Shown here piece by piece: positions 47,297-58,648 of a DNA stretch of 64,000 bases; position 1 is the stretch's first letter; each line of letters starts with the position of its first letter. A model generated the notes under the pieces. That model was not told the origin of the DNA. It did not search any database and saw nothing but the letters and a program-made list of their open reading frames with translations. Source of the DNA: Allium sativum (lineage: Eukaryota; Streptophyta; Magnoliopsida; Asparagales; Amaryllidaceae); assembly GCA_030737875.1 (NCBI GenBank), contig CM060912.1, positions 882,531,199 to 882,595,198 of the forward strand. Direction: 5' to 3'. A program made the position numbers and the translations under genes.

Positions 47297-48746
47297 GTAA
47301 GCCCTATCTACTATTAGTATAAAAACTAGTAAAGTTAACTGTCATGAGAAACTGAGATGAACATAAGCATGATACAAGATAGGTCAATTAAATCAAAATA
47401 ACAGGATGAACTACTGAACTCAGATAAACTAGGGTGTCGTGATAAACTACGATGTCAAGAAAAAACAAGGTATCACATTGTCAGGTTCCTATCAAGTATA
47501 ATATCCCAAGATATCTATCGCGTATAACGTCCCATGGCATCTATCCTGTATATCCGCTCTGCACCTACCGTACTAGTATCCCAACTGTATTACGTGTTAT
47601 CCGTGAATGACCCTTACTCAAAAGTCATGTAATGGTCCATGTCAACCTAATATGCCGCATATATAGGTTACTCAACTCATATGTTTCTTTCCATGTATAA
47701 GTTCAGTCCTTTGCCGTAGGCTGTACGGGCTTTCCCATGTAAACGGTTTATCCTTGAAGTTGTTTTGGACTGCAACCCTTGATCTAGTTGTGTTTCCTTA
47801 CCATCAACTATCGCGCGTCCACTTAGGATTTATGCCACCTAGGACCGCTAGGGATTATGCTACCTAATGAACGTTTCCGTGTCTCGGTTTGGGTTTTGGC
47901 CACCTAGGACCACTAGGGATTACGCCACCCGTCAACCGCGCCCTTGATCCCACGTATGTATCGTGAATCGTTTTCCATGTCTAGATGCACATGTTCCCCA
48001 ATGCGCCATCCGAGTTCCGTGCCAGGGCAAATCAAGAAATACGGAACTCGGTCGGGAGCTTTAAATCGTCTGCCGATGCAGATATCAAGGTCTGTTTTTG
48101 TACCCGTGGCTATGGTCCCACGTGACCCCTCCCTCAACTACTGAAAGGCAATCCAAGAAAAATCATGTATAAGAACCACTCCACGGCCCCACTATAGCCC
48201 ACTTTCCTACGGGCCAACCTCACCCATGACTCGATAGCAAGCACATGGTCTGTTGGGGGTTCCCTGCCTTTCCGCACGTACACGATTGACTAAAGACGGT
48301 AGGTAGTCGGCGATGTGCTATCCAGGGCAAAAACAAGAATCGCCGACTCCACGCTAATTCATCCCAGTCTTTAGGTTGCTCGCATAGCAACCAAGGCATA
48401 CTCTTGGTTCTTCTAACGCAGACCTTAACCTCTCATGGGCCTAGTATAATTACCTGGAAGCCCACAGAGGGATCCCAAGAATATCCTCACGTCCCCCGAA
48501 GCTTCCACTTCGGCACCCAGTGCGCTGGAGCTTTTATCCAAGTCAGATAACTTGCTCCCCCTCGTATACTAAGCGATGACCTACCGTATCAGGTTACTCA
48601 TCATTTTGAGAATTAGTCCTATGTCCTTAGCTAAGAATTATTACTTAGTTACCCTTAACTAAGGTTTACCACTTAGCTTCCTTTCCCGTTATCCTTGATT
48701 AACCACGGTTTTCTACCTAGTTCTTCTAGCTAGGGTTTGTATATTG

Positions 48747-49618
48747 GGTTAAGTGTTATCATTCAAGTCCATGACTTAACCCGCCCACGAATCACGTCAA
48801 AGATTGGCTAAGTATTTAAGTTCAAGACTTAGTCCCACAAGTTGGTTAAGTGTACCCAGAGGCTCATGACTTAACCCTATCAAGTCAAATTGGTCAAGTA
48901 CTAGCTTACCTTAATCCTATCGGATTATCTTGCTAGATCGATTAAGCATAGATTATCTTAATCCCATCAAATTATCGAGTCGGATAGGTTAAGTACAGGT
49001 TGGCTTAACCCCATCCTCTAATCGTACTACAATGGTTAAGTATATTCTAAAAAGGTCTTGTGACTTAACCTTATCAGGTCCGCGTATTAGATTGGTTAAG
49101 TGTAAGTTACTTAACCCCATCAAATCATCATGTATAATTAGTTAAGTATAAGTTGCTTAACCCCATTAAATTATCACGTTAAGTTGGTTAAGTATTGGTT
49201 ACTTAACCTCATTGAATTACCGAGTTTAAATTGGTTAAGTGTTTAACTTAACCCCATCGAATTACCGTGTTTAGATTAGTTAAGTGTGGATTACTTAACC
49301 CCATCTAATTACCGTGTCGGATTAGTTAGGTGCAAATTACTTAACCCCATCCCCTAATCATCTTGTATGGTTAAGTGTCATTAAGAAAACTTACTTAACC
49401 TTGCCAAATTATCATGTTGGATTGATTAAGTGTTGGTTAACTTAATCCCCGTCCACTAGTCGTATAAAAATGGTTAAGCGTCATTAGGCAAATCAAATCA
49501 CTTAACCTACCCAACCTTGTCATGTTTTGTTAAGTATCATTAGCCTAACCAATTTACTTAACCCATTTACCCATGTCATATTTGGTTAAGAGTCATTAAT
49601 CAAATTAACTTAACCCTA
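48747..49618 (-). repeat. Array of TTAAGT…ACTTAA hairpin units (element G left LTR)
   Basis: About 15 units of 45 to 60 bp, each with GGTTAAGT, a short variable loop and ACTTAACCCCAT, then ATTACCGTGT-like spacers. Each unit forms a 6- to 8-bp stem. The other LTR copy is 55317-56188. Confidence 0.9.
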
Positions 49619-49659
49619 TCATGTGGCATTAATTACTTAATGCACCCCAACCTCTCACA

Positions 49660-49838
49660 TTAGACTTTGTTGTGGTTACTAGTTAAGCCGGTCGGTTCCG
49701 GGTAGCTTTACACCACAACTTGGTCTAACCTCGGGTTCAAGCACAACATGACCAACTTCTCACATTGGGTCCTATTGTTTGCAACTACTAGTTAGGCCGG
49801 TCGGTTCCGGGTAGTTTTACGTTGCAAACTCAACCCAA
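49660..49838 (-). repeat. Duplicated loop-conserved hairpin module (element G left LTR)
   Basis: Copy 1 (49660-49728): outer TTAGAC/GTCTAA and inner GTTGTGGT/ACCACAAC. Copy 2 (49765-49838): outer TTGGGT/ACCCAA and inner GTTTGCAAC/GTTGCAAAC. Both share the loop TACTAGTTARGCCGGTCGG then TTCCGGGTAG. The right LTR has the same at 56230-56408. Confidence 0.75.
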
Positions 49839-49902
49839 CCTCGAGTTGGCCACTTTCATGTTTAGTCTAGTGTCATGTTCATAGTCAAGTTTTCAAGCAA
49901 TT

Positions 49903-49965
49903 GGGTAGACCTAACTTAATAGGTAAATTCCCAATGGGTAGACCTAACTTAATAGGTAAATTCCC
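49903..49965 (-). repeat. Direct repeat of 33 bp with GGGTAGACCTAACTTAATAG
   Basis: Two copies, starting 49903 and 49936. H has the same pair at 59881 and 59915; the right LTR of G has it at 56473 and 56506. Confidence 0.9.
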
Positions 49966-50878
49966 AAGCTTATGTTTTTATGCATACTTACATGTCAACT
50001 TCCATGTTATGATTCAAGTCTTGTTTTCAAGTTGTATTTTCATGTCATTAGAAATTACCCATAACATAACCCAACGCTTTTAAACTCGCATATACGTTCG
50101 CAACAACTTAATGGATTAAAAGAAGAGACTTGGCAAAGGCATGACAAAAATGGATATTAAGCCACAAGTTAATCATGGTGGAAAATGAGGCACAAATGTG
50201 TTCATTAGCTTGCATGTTAAATTCTTATGCCTCAAAATCATGCATAAACCCAAACTTGGCACATAAACGAATCATGGTGACAAAAGACATGGAATGATGA
50301 CTAGAAACTCGCATGTATCATCATATAAGGGTTATGACTTCATATGCAAGTTGACATAAAGATTATGAAGGTTCTCATGTTGCATAATGCAACATTTCAA
50401 CATAAAGGTTGTAGCTTTTAGCTCATAAGATCAAGATAATGACTTCATAAGCTTGCATGACATGATAGCATGTATCATTCTCAATGATCAAACCCAAACT
50501 TGCAACATGAACATTTAACTTCATAGTTAATATCTAAGAGTAGGGAAAGGGCTTACATTGTTATGAAGGCACAAATCGAAATGCAAAACAAAGATTGTGA
50601 TGAAGCCTATGCATGCCATCACCCAAAAACCCAAAGATGAACACTCCAAATCAATAAAAACCCCGTCTTTATGAACAAAGATCAAAGCTTTAGCCTTGAG
50701 ATCAACTTGAGAAGCTCTCATACTAACATAGGGACTCTCTAATACTCTCATGATCATGAAACCTCTCATAGAAATGAAGTGGAGGCTAGGATAGTTGAGT
50801 GGAGGCCATGAGAGTAGCAATTTTGCCATAGTTTAGTTGCATGAATGAATAATGAGGTTTTAGGATAGGTTAGGGTCT

Positions 50879-50887
50879 TATTTATAG
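50879..50887 (-). promoter_or_regulatory. Putative LTR TATA box (element G left)
   Basis: Minus strand CTATAAATA, in the context CCTAATCTATAAATA-ACCCTAA shared with H, at +591 of the LTR. Confidence 0.6.
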
Positions 50888-51089
50888 ATTAGGCAAGTGT
50901 TTTAGGCCATAGGATTAAACCTAGATTCAATCCAAGCCACCAAAGCATGTCTTGGGGAAGAAGTCAAGTGTAGGAACCATCTAGGGCCTTTAGATTAAAG
51001 ATGAACCATGAGAACCATCCAAATGAAAAATCTGCATTTGAGCGAATCGGCCCACGGGTTGACAGCCAAACACCCTGGATTAACCCCTA

Positions 51090-51114
51090 GTCGACCCAGC
51101 GGGCTTGGGTCGAC
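51090..51114 (-). other. GTCGACCC/GGGTCGAC hairpin (element G left)
   Basis: An 8-bp perfect stem with a 9-nt loop, at the same LTR position as F's GC hairpins and H's GTCGAC array. The right LTR copy is 57660-57684. Confidence 0.8.
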
Positions 51115-51199
51115 CTCAAAAATCGGCCGGTTCGGTTATTCCCCTCTCCCAATTCGCTGTTTTGAACATTTCTGCATATTTATTTATTAAATTTTCAAT

Positions 51200-51238
51200 T
51201 ATATATATATATATATATATATCAATATATATATATAT
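51200..51238 (+). repeat. (AT)n microsatellite (element G left)
   Basis: Two AT runs split by CA; the right LTR has a longer version at 57770-57812. Confidence 0.95.
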
Positions 51239-51477
51239 TTCTCTACGCAACCCATTTCACTTAATTAAGTATACTTTAATTTGGGAATTTTTCGTGAAAC
51301 TTCGCGAGGCCATATCTTGGTCATACGGACTCCGATTTTCAAAAACTCAGACTCTATTTCGCGTATTTTTCCGAGACGAACGCAATGGCATAGCCCGTTT
51401 CCCTTGATTCAGATTTTACAGTTTAATTCTGCCTCCATTTATGTTATAACAGGTTATTGAAAATACGGGTTGTTACA

Positions 51478-51495
51478 TTCTCCCCACCTTTTAGG
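51478..51495 (-). promoter_or_regulatory. Polypurine tract (element G)
   Basis: Minus-strand AAAAGGTGGGGAGAA directly before the 3' LTR start, with the upstream GGGGACGAAATCCT box shared with H. Confidence 0.92.
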
Positions 51496-53448
51496 ATTTC
51501 GTCCCCGAAATCTCCAAGTTTGGAAGAACATATCCTACCATCCATCATCCATCTACTCAAAACATCATCCACAAGCAACCATTGTCCTTAGATGATTTCT
51601 AATGCTGTATGAATATATGCAAAACGTGTGTGTACATGTTCCTTAGCTAATGCTAATGATCAGGCCTGAATAATCTTTCTAATGCAAAATATGTATAGTG
51701 CCATGAATCCAACATGTATGCAAATAGTCCTAGCCATATAGGTACTATATGCGTGCACAATCATTCATTCATATGCAACAACCGCATGATAATACATTCG
51801 ATTTCATCCATAAACAAGTATAAATACTCGTGCATATGCAATATGAAATGTGACCGAGTCGAGCTAGTATCTAATGTGTATTCTCGCATTCACGAGCAAC
51901 CACTTGCAACCACTTGCAACCATATCAATCATAACATGTTTCAAATACATGTTTACATCCATAGGGTTCTACCTAGGATTCCCTGGAACAGGGTCGAGAA
52001 GAAAAACAAGACAAACTCCTTACGGGGTTTGTAACAGAAAATAGGACCGAGAGGATGTCCACAAAAGATAGCCTACAAGTAAGCTCTACAGAAAACAGGG
52101 ATCAAGGATATACTCCCAAAAGAGGAATCATGCGCGTATATAGTCTTTGACCATCAGAGTCGTATTTCCTCGAGCTTAATTCCATTGTGCCTTGACCGTC
52201 TTTTAACTTCGCGATTTCGTAGCTTCCTATTTCCTGTTTCCATAACATGAGCTGGAACTCATTTCTTCGTCGCCTCTCGTTCCACTTGCACACTTGGCGC
52301 AAACATGACTGCGTACTCATGATCTCATGCAAGCTTTCCAAAATTCACTAGTGAATCTCGGACCTCGTACCACAAGGTAGTCCACGTAGAAGAACTTTCT
52401 CTTGAAAGTAAACAGATGCCAACCAGGTTATCAAGCGCACTTACTAGGGTGATTTCTATAACCCACGCATAAATGAAGTAAACCATCCGTCTTATCGGCG
52501 AACACCACTCGATCGGGCTTCAAATTTCCAATAAAGGCATCAAGGGATTCTAAGTAACTAGTCATGACAGAACCTCAAAAAGGTTACCCGGTACTTCGAG
52601 GGCATTACCAAGGCTAGTCAAAAGGTCTAACTACCCTCCTATCAAAACCGAGAGTGGCACCCCCTACTGGATAACCACTTCATCCCTAGAATCCATCCAT
52701 AGCTTATAAACATAAGCATTATTTCCAAACTCAACACTTGGCATAGACATTCCCAAATCCAAACAAGTCCTGTATAAATGGACCGATTCTCCAATAGGAC
52801 TTTGAGACAAAAATGGGATTCTCTATTACGCTAGTACTTAAGGTGCAGAGACTCAACTATCGAAGCAGACTTAAATGATACGAACAACGAAGTCCTAACG
52901 GGATGATAGAGAAGAAAAGCTAAACCTTTAACAAGATTGTTACCCTCCTTCCGAGGTACTCTAGAAATGAGAGCATACTACTGCCCTCCCGATGATCTTG
53001 TCCTTGTCCCATAATACTTAACTATCCGCCCCGTTTTACCATGCCAAAGGTACTCTCTCGTCATGGGTTTCATTGTTCATCTTTCTCCCTCCTTTGAGGA
53101 CTAAGCCATACCAACAAGTTGCTCATCCTTAAGCTCGTATCCTTTATCCTCTTTCTCACTATCCTTTCTTATAACGCGGCCACTAGTCTCTTGAAAACCA
53201 CCTCCATCGCATGGAAAGCACTTTCGTAGATAGAAAAGACTAGTCGCAGTTAAAACCACTGTGACTACAGATGGAGGAAAGAAAGGAAAAGAGATTTAAT
53301 TAAGGAAACAAGGATAATGCTAATGGCCTTTGGGGAATAGCCTTTTCTTTTTAAAAGAAAACTTTCTTGAAAAATGCTTCTTTATAAACGATTTTCAAAT
53401 AGTTTTCAGAAGGTCTTTAAAAACTTTTGCCCAATCTGGTAACCTTCT

Positions 53449-53460
53449 GCTCTGATACCA
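53449..53460 (-). promoter_or_regulatory. Primer binding site, iMet-tRNA type (element G)
   Basis: Minus-strand TGGTATCAGAGC, two bases inside the 5' LTR end. Confidence 0.94.
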
Positions 53461-53462
53461 AA

Positions 53463-56400
53463 TGTAACACCCCGCCTCCGCTAGGGTCACTCGCAAAGGA
53501 ATGCACTAGCTTTAGAGGGGCATTATTGGTAAACATGCATAGAAATATCACAAGACAGAACATATAAAATAGCGGAAGTAAAATCGAACTTTCATAAACA
53601 TGAATACATAAGGTCTAAAGCCTTTTACATCAGAGTACATCAAAACCTGTCTTGAAATAGTAAAGAAGCATAAAGACTTTTTCATAAATTATTCCCCAAA
53701 TAAAAACAGTAAAGTAGCCATAGCCAGGAAAAGTCTAAGCCATCCATGATGACCTTCAAGCAGAAGAAGTCCGAACTAAACAGCAGTGTTTCCTCCCTGT
53801 AACCTGGGGGGGGGGGGGGAACGGAAGAAAAGAGGCGAAACAAAACGGGTCAGTCAAAAAGACTGAGTAAGCCCTATCTACTATTAGTATAAAAACTAGT
53901 AAAGTTAACTGTCATGAGAAACTGAGATGAACATAAGCATGATACAAGATAGGTCAATTAAATCAAAATAACAGGATGAACTACTGAACTCAGATAAACT
54001 AGGGTGTCGTGATAAACTACGATGTCAAGATAAAACAAGGTATCACATTGTCAGGTTCCTATCAAGTATAATATCCCAAGATATCTATCGCGTATAACGT
54101 CCCATGGCATCTATCCTGTATATCCGCTCTGCACCTACCGTACTAGTATCCCAACTGTATTACGTGTTATCCGTGAATGACCCTTACTCAAAAGTCGTGT
54201 AATGGTCCATGTCAACCTAATATGCTGCATATATAGGTTACTCAACTCATATGTTTCTTTCCATGTATAAGTTCAGTCCTTTGCCGTAGGCTGTACGGGC
54301 TTTCCCATGTAAACGGTTTATCCTTGAAGTTGTTTTGGACTGCAACCCTTGATCTAGTTGTGTTTCCTTACCATCAACTATCGCGCGTCCACTTAGGATT
54401 TATGCCACCTAGGACCGCTAGGGATTATGCTACCTAATGAACGTTTCCGTGTCTCGGTTTGGGTTTTGGCCACCTAGGACCACTAGGGATTACGCCACCC
54501 GTCAACCGCGCCCTTGATCCCTCGTATGTATCGTGAATCGTTTTCCATGTCTAGATGCACATGTTCCCCAATGTGCCATCCGAGTTCCGTGCCAGGGCAA
54601 ATCAAGAAATACGGAACTCGGTCGGGAGCTTTAAATCGTCTGCCGATGCAGATATCAAGGTCTGTTTTTGTACCCGTGGCTATGGTCCCACGTGACCCCT
54701 CCCTCAACTACTGAAAGGCAATCCAAGAAAAATCATGTATAAGAACCACTCCACGGCCCCACTATAGCCCACTTTCCTACGGGCCAACCTCACCCATGAC
54801 TCGATAGCAAGCACATGGTCTGTTGGGGGTTCCCTGCCTTTCCGCACGTACACGATTGACTAAAGATGGTAGGTAGTCGGCGATGTGCTATCCAGGGCAA
54901 AAACAAGAATCGTCGACTCCACGCTAATTCATCCGAGTCTTTAGGTTGCTCGCATAGCAACCAAGGCATACTCTTGGTTCTTCTAACGCAGACCTTAACC
55001 TCTCATGGGCCTAGTATAATTACCTGGAAGCCCACAGAGGGATCCCAAGAATATCCTCACGTCCCCCGAAGCTTCCACTTCGGCACCCAGTGCGCTGGAG
55101 CTTTTATCCAAGTCAGATAACTTGCTCCCCCTCGTATACTAAGCGATGACCTACCGTATCAGGTTACTCATCATTTTGAGAATTAGTCCTATATCCTTAG
55201 CTAAGAATTATTACTTAGTTACCCTTAACTAAGGTTTACCACTTAGCTTCCTTTCCCGTTATCCTTGATTAACCACGGTTTTCTACCTAGTTCTTCTAGC
55301 TAGGGTATGTCTATTGGGTTAAGTGTTATCATTCAAGTCCATGACTTAACCCGCCCACGAATCACGTCAAAGATTGGCTAAGTATTTAAGTTCAAGACTT
55401 AGTCCCACAAGTTGGTTAAGTGTACCCAGAGGCTCATGACTTAACCCTATCAAGTCAAATTGGTCAAGTACTAGCTTACCTTAATCCTATCGGATTATCT
55501 TGCTAGATCGATTAAGCATAGATTATCTTAATCCCATCAAATTATCGAGTCGGATTGGTTAAGTATAGGTTGGCTTAACCCCATCCTCTAATCGTACTAT
55601 AATGGTTAAGTATATTCTAAAAAGGTCTTGTGACTTAACCTTATCAGGTCCGCGTATTAGATTGGTTAAGTGTAAGTTACTTAACCCCATCAAATCATCA
55701 TGTATAATTAGTTAAGTATAAGTTGCTTAACCCCATTAAATTATCACATTAAGTTGGTTAAGTATTGGTTACTTAACCTCATTGAATTACCGAGTTTAAA
55801 TTGGTTAAGTGTTTAACTTAACCCCATCGAATTACCGTTTTTAGATTAGTTAAGTGTGGATTACTTAACACCATCTAATTACCGTGTCGGATTAGTTAGG
55901 TGCAAATTACTTAACCCCATCCCCTAATCATCTTGTATGGTTAAGTGTCATTAAGAAAACTTACTTAACCTTGCCAAATTATCATGTTGGATTGATTAAG
56001 TGTTGGTTAACTTAATCCCCGTCCACTAGTCGTATAAAAATGGTTAAGCGTCATTAGGCAAATCAAATCACTTAACCTACCCAACCTTGTCATGTTTTGT
56101 TAAGTATCATTAGCCTAACCAATTTACTTAACCCATTTACCCATGTCATATTTGGTTAAGAGTCATTAATCAAATTAACTTAACCCTATCATGTGGCATT
56201 AATTACTTAATGCACCCCAACCTCTCACATTAGACTTTGTTGTGGTTACTAGTTAAGCCGGTCGGTTCCGGGTAGCTTTACACCACAACTTGGTCTAACC
56301 TCGGGTTCAAGCACAACATGACCAACTTCTCACATTGGGTCCTATTGTTTGCAACTACTAGTTAGGCCGGTCGGTTCCGGGTAGTTTTACGTTGCAAACT

Positions 56401-57766
56401 CAACCCAACCTCGAGTTGGCCACTTTCATGTTTAGTCTAGTGTCATGTTCATAGTCAAGTTTTCAAGCAATTGGGTAGACCTAACTTAATAGGTAAATTC
56501 CCAATGGGTAGACCTAACTTAATAGGTAAATTCCCAAGCTTATGTTTTTATGCATACTTACATGTCAACTTCCATGTTATGATTCAAGTCTTGTTTTCAA
56601 GTTGTATTTTCATGTCATTAGAAATTACCCATAACATAACCAAACGCTTTTAAACTCGCATATACGTTCGCAACAACTTAATGGATTAAAAGAAGAGACT
56701 TGGCAAAGGCATGACAAAAATGGATATTAAGCCACAAGTTAATCATGGTGGCAAATGAGGCACAAATGTGTTTATTAGCTTGCATGTTAAATTCTTAAGC
56801 CTCAAAATCATGCATAAACCCAAACTTGGCACATAAACGAATCATGGTGACAAAAGACATGGAATGATGACTAAAAACTCGCATGTATCATCATATAAGG
56901 GTTATGACTTCATATGCAAGTTGACATAAAGATTATGAAGGTTCTCATGTTGCATAATGCAACATTTCAACATAAAGGTTGTAGCTTTTAGCTCATAAGA
57001 TCAAGATAATGACTTCATAAGCTTGCATGACATGATAGCATGTATCATTCTCAATGATCAAACCCAAACTTGCAACATGAACATTTAACTTCATAGTTAA
57101 TATCTAAGAGTAGGGAAAGGGCTTACATTGTTATGAAGGCACAAATCGAAATGCAAAACAAAGATTGTGATGAAGCCTATGCATGCCATCACCCAAAAAC
57201 CCAAAGATGAACACTCCAAATCAATAAAAACCCCATCTTTATGAACAAAGATCAAAGCTTTAGCCTTGAGATCAACTTGAGAAGCTCTCATACTAACATA
57301 GGGACTCTCTAATACTCTCATGATCATGAAACCTCTCATAGAAATGAAGTGGAGGCTTGGATAGTTGAGTGGAGGCCATGAGAGTAGCAATTTTGCCATA
57401 GTTTAGTTGCATGAATGAATAATGAGAGTTTAGGATAGGTTAGGGTCTTATTTATAGATTAGGCAAGTGTTTTAGGCCATAGGATTAAACCTAGATTCAA
57501 TCCAAGCCATCAAAGCATGTCTTGGGGAAGAAGTCAAGTGTAGGAACCATCTAGGGCCTTTAGATTAAAGATGAACCATGAGAACCATCCAAATGCAAAA
57601 TCTGCATTTGAGCGAATCGGCCCACGGGTTGACAGCCAAACACCCTGGATTAACCCCTAGTCGACCCAGCGGGCTTGGGTCGACCTCAAAAATCGGCTGG
57701 TTCGGTTATTCCCCTCTCCCAATTCGCTTTTTTGAACATTTCTGCATATTTATTTATTAAATTTTC

Positions 57767-57800
<34 letters not shown>

Positions 57801-58051
57801 ATATATATATATTTCTCTGCGCAACCCATTTCACTTAACTAAGTATACTTTAATTTGGGAATTTTTCGTGAAACTTCGCGAGGCCATATCTTGGTCATAC
57901 GGACTCCGATTTTCAAAAACTCAGACTCTATTTCGCGTATTTTTCCGAGACGAACGCAATGGCATAGCCCGTTTCCCTTGATTCAGATTTTACAGTTTAA
58001 TTCTGCCTCCATTTATGTTATAACAGGTTATTGAAAATACGGGTTGTTACA
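53463..58051 (-). repeat. Element G 5' LTR (4,589 bp)
   Basis: This is the near-identical copy of 46897-51477. Differences seen include a longer G run (53807-53819), a longer AT run (57770-57812) and scattered single-base changes. The hairpin array (55317-56188), double hairpin module (56230-56408), TATA box (57449-57457) and GTCGACCC hairpin (57660-57684) are all present. Confidence 0.96.
57449..57457 (-). promoter_or_regulatory. Putative LTR TATA box (element G right)
   Basis: Same as 50879-50887; in the 5' LTR this would be the active promoter. Confidence 0.6.
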
Positions 58052-58056
58052 CATAG
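58052..58056. repeat. Target site duplication CATAG, right (element G)
   Basis: Matches 46892-46896 exactly. Confidence 0.95.
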
Positions 58057-58240
58057 TCAGTAGAAAACCTAGTGGGGATACAAGACATAGGGGAGAGCTT
58101 GTATCATGTTGTGTGGGACCCATTTCAGTCAGTAACCCGGAGGGGTATCAAAGTAAAGATCTCCGTACTAGGCGGGGAAGGGGCATGCTTACTGATTGAT
58201 TGTAAGAGATCCAAAATGAGACGGATGGTGTGGGCGGTGC
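58057..58240 (+). mobile_element. Element F, continuation between G and H
   Basis: This resumes F's LTR after G and stops where H begins. It contains CAGTCAGTA-like sequence and no coding potential. The rest of F is beyond the window. Confidence 0.65.
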
Positions 58241-58632
58241 TGTAACACCCCACGCCCGCTATGATCACTCACTAAGGGAATGCCATAACATCGGTGGAGT
58301 ATTTTTAGTGAATATAGAACAGAAAAATTACAAGAAGACAGATATAAATAGTACTTGAAATTTAAAACATCATCTCATAACAGCGGAAGTAAACATGTCT
58401 GGTTACATCACAAAACCACAATAAAAGTCAAGTACAATATCCATCAAAATAAAGGAGTACATAATCCCACTCTCAATACAATAGCCAAGACAAAAGGAAA
58501 GATAACTGGGTAACTGCAGCTTTACATCTATCCAAGCTCCTAAAGACTGGAACAACAATCCGATCAAGCTCCACTACTGCTAGGATCCACCGTAGGACCT
58601 GAGGGTTGCGAAAAAAGATAAAAACAACGGGG

Positions 58633-58648
58633 TCAGACATAAGTCTGA
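58633..58648 (-). other. CAGAC/GTCTG stem-loop near the LTR 3' end (element H)
   Basis: TCAGAC, loop ATAA, GTCTGA in flanks GGGG and GCGAGTCC. Compared with G (TCAGTC/GACTGA), both sides of the stem changed together. Confidence 0.6.

Larger units (their letters stand above)
46897..51477 (-). repeat. Element G 3' LTR (4,581 bp)
   Basis: Plus-strand ends TGTAACACCCC and GGGTTGTTACA. It carries the CAGTC/GACTG hairpin (47280-47296), the TTAAGT/ACTTAA array, the double loop-conserved hairpin, the 33-bp direct repeat and a TATA box. A 100-codon minus-strand frame (50527-50829) is open in both LTRs, but it is not kept in H and lies in the leader, so it is not called as a gene. Confidence 0.96.
51478..53462 (-). 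other. Element G non-coding interior (1,985 bp)
   Basis: 51478 to about 51980 matches H's 3' UTR (61466-61950) almost word for word (CATCCTACCATCC, CATTGTCCTTA, GTGTGTGTACATGTTCC). The rest (about 52000-53448) has no recognisable protein and many stops in all frames; it may be captured sequence or leader. Confidence 0.8.
46897..58051 (-). mobile_element. Element G: complete family-3 LARD-type retrotransposon, 11,155 bp
   Basis: On the minus strand: 5' LTR (58051-53463), PBS (53460-53449), non-coding interior, PPT (51495-51478) and 3' LTR (51477-46897), flanked by the perfect duplication CATAG. The two LTRs are nearly identical by eye (about one difference per 100 bp), so insertion is recent. 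There is no gag or pol. The interior's 3' part closely matches H, a coding element, so H-like proteins could have moved it. Confidence 0.96.

Noticed and set aside
47913..48137. Overlapping open frames on both strands in G's LTRs (also 54483-54707)
   Set aside because: They overlap on both strands within LTR sequence, show no motif and are not matched in H.
50527..50829. 100-codon minus-strand open frame downstream of G's TATA box, also at 57097-57399
   Set aside because: It is kept in both LTRs only because they are nearly identical. H, with the same promoter context, has an early stop in the equivalent region, and the composition looks like leader sequence.
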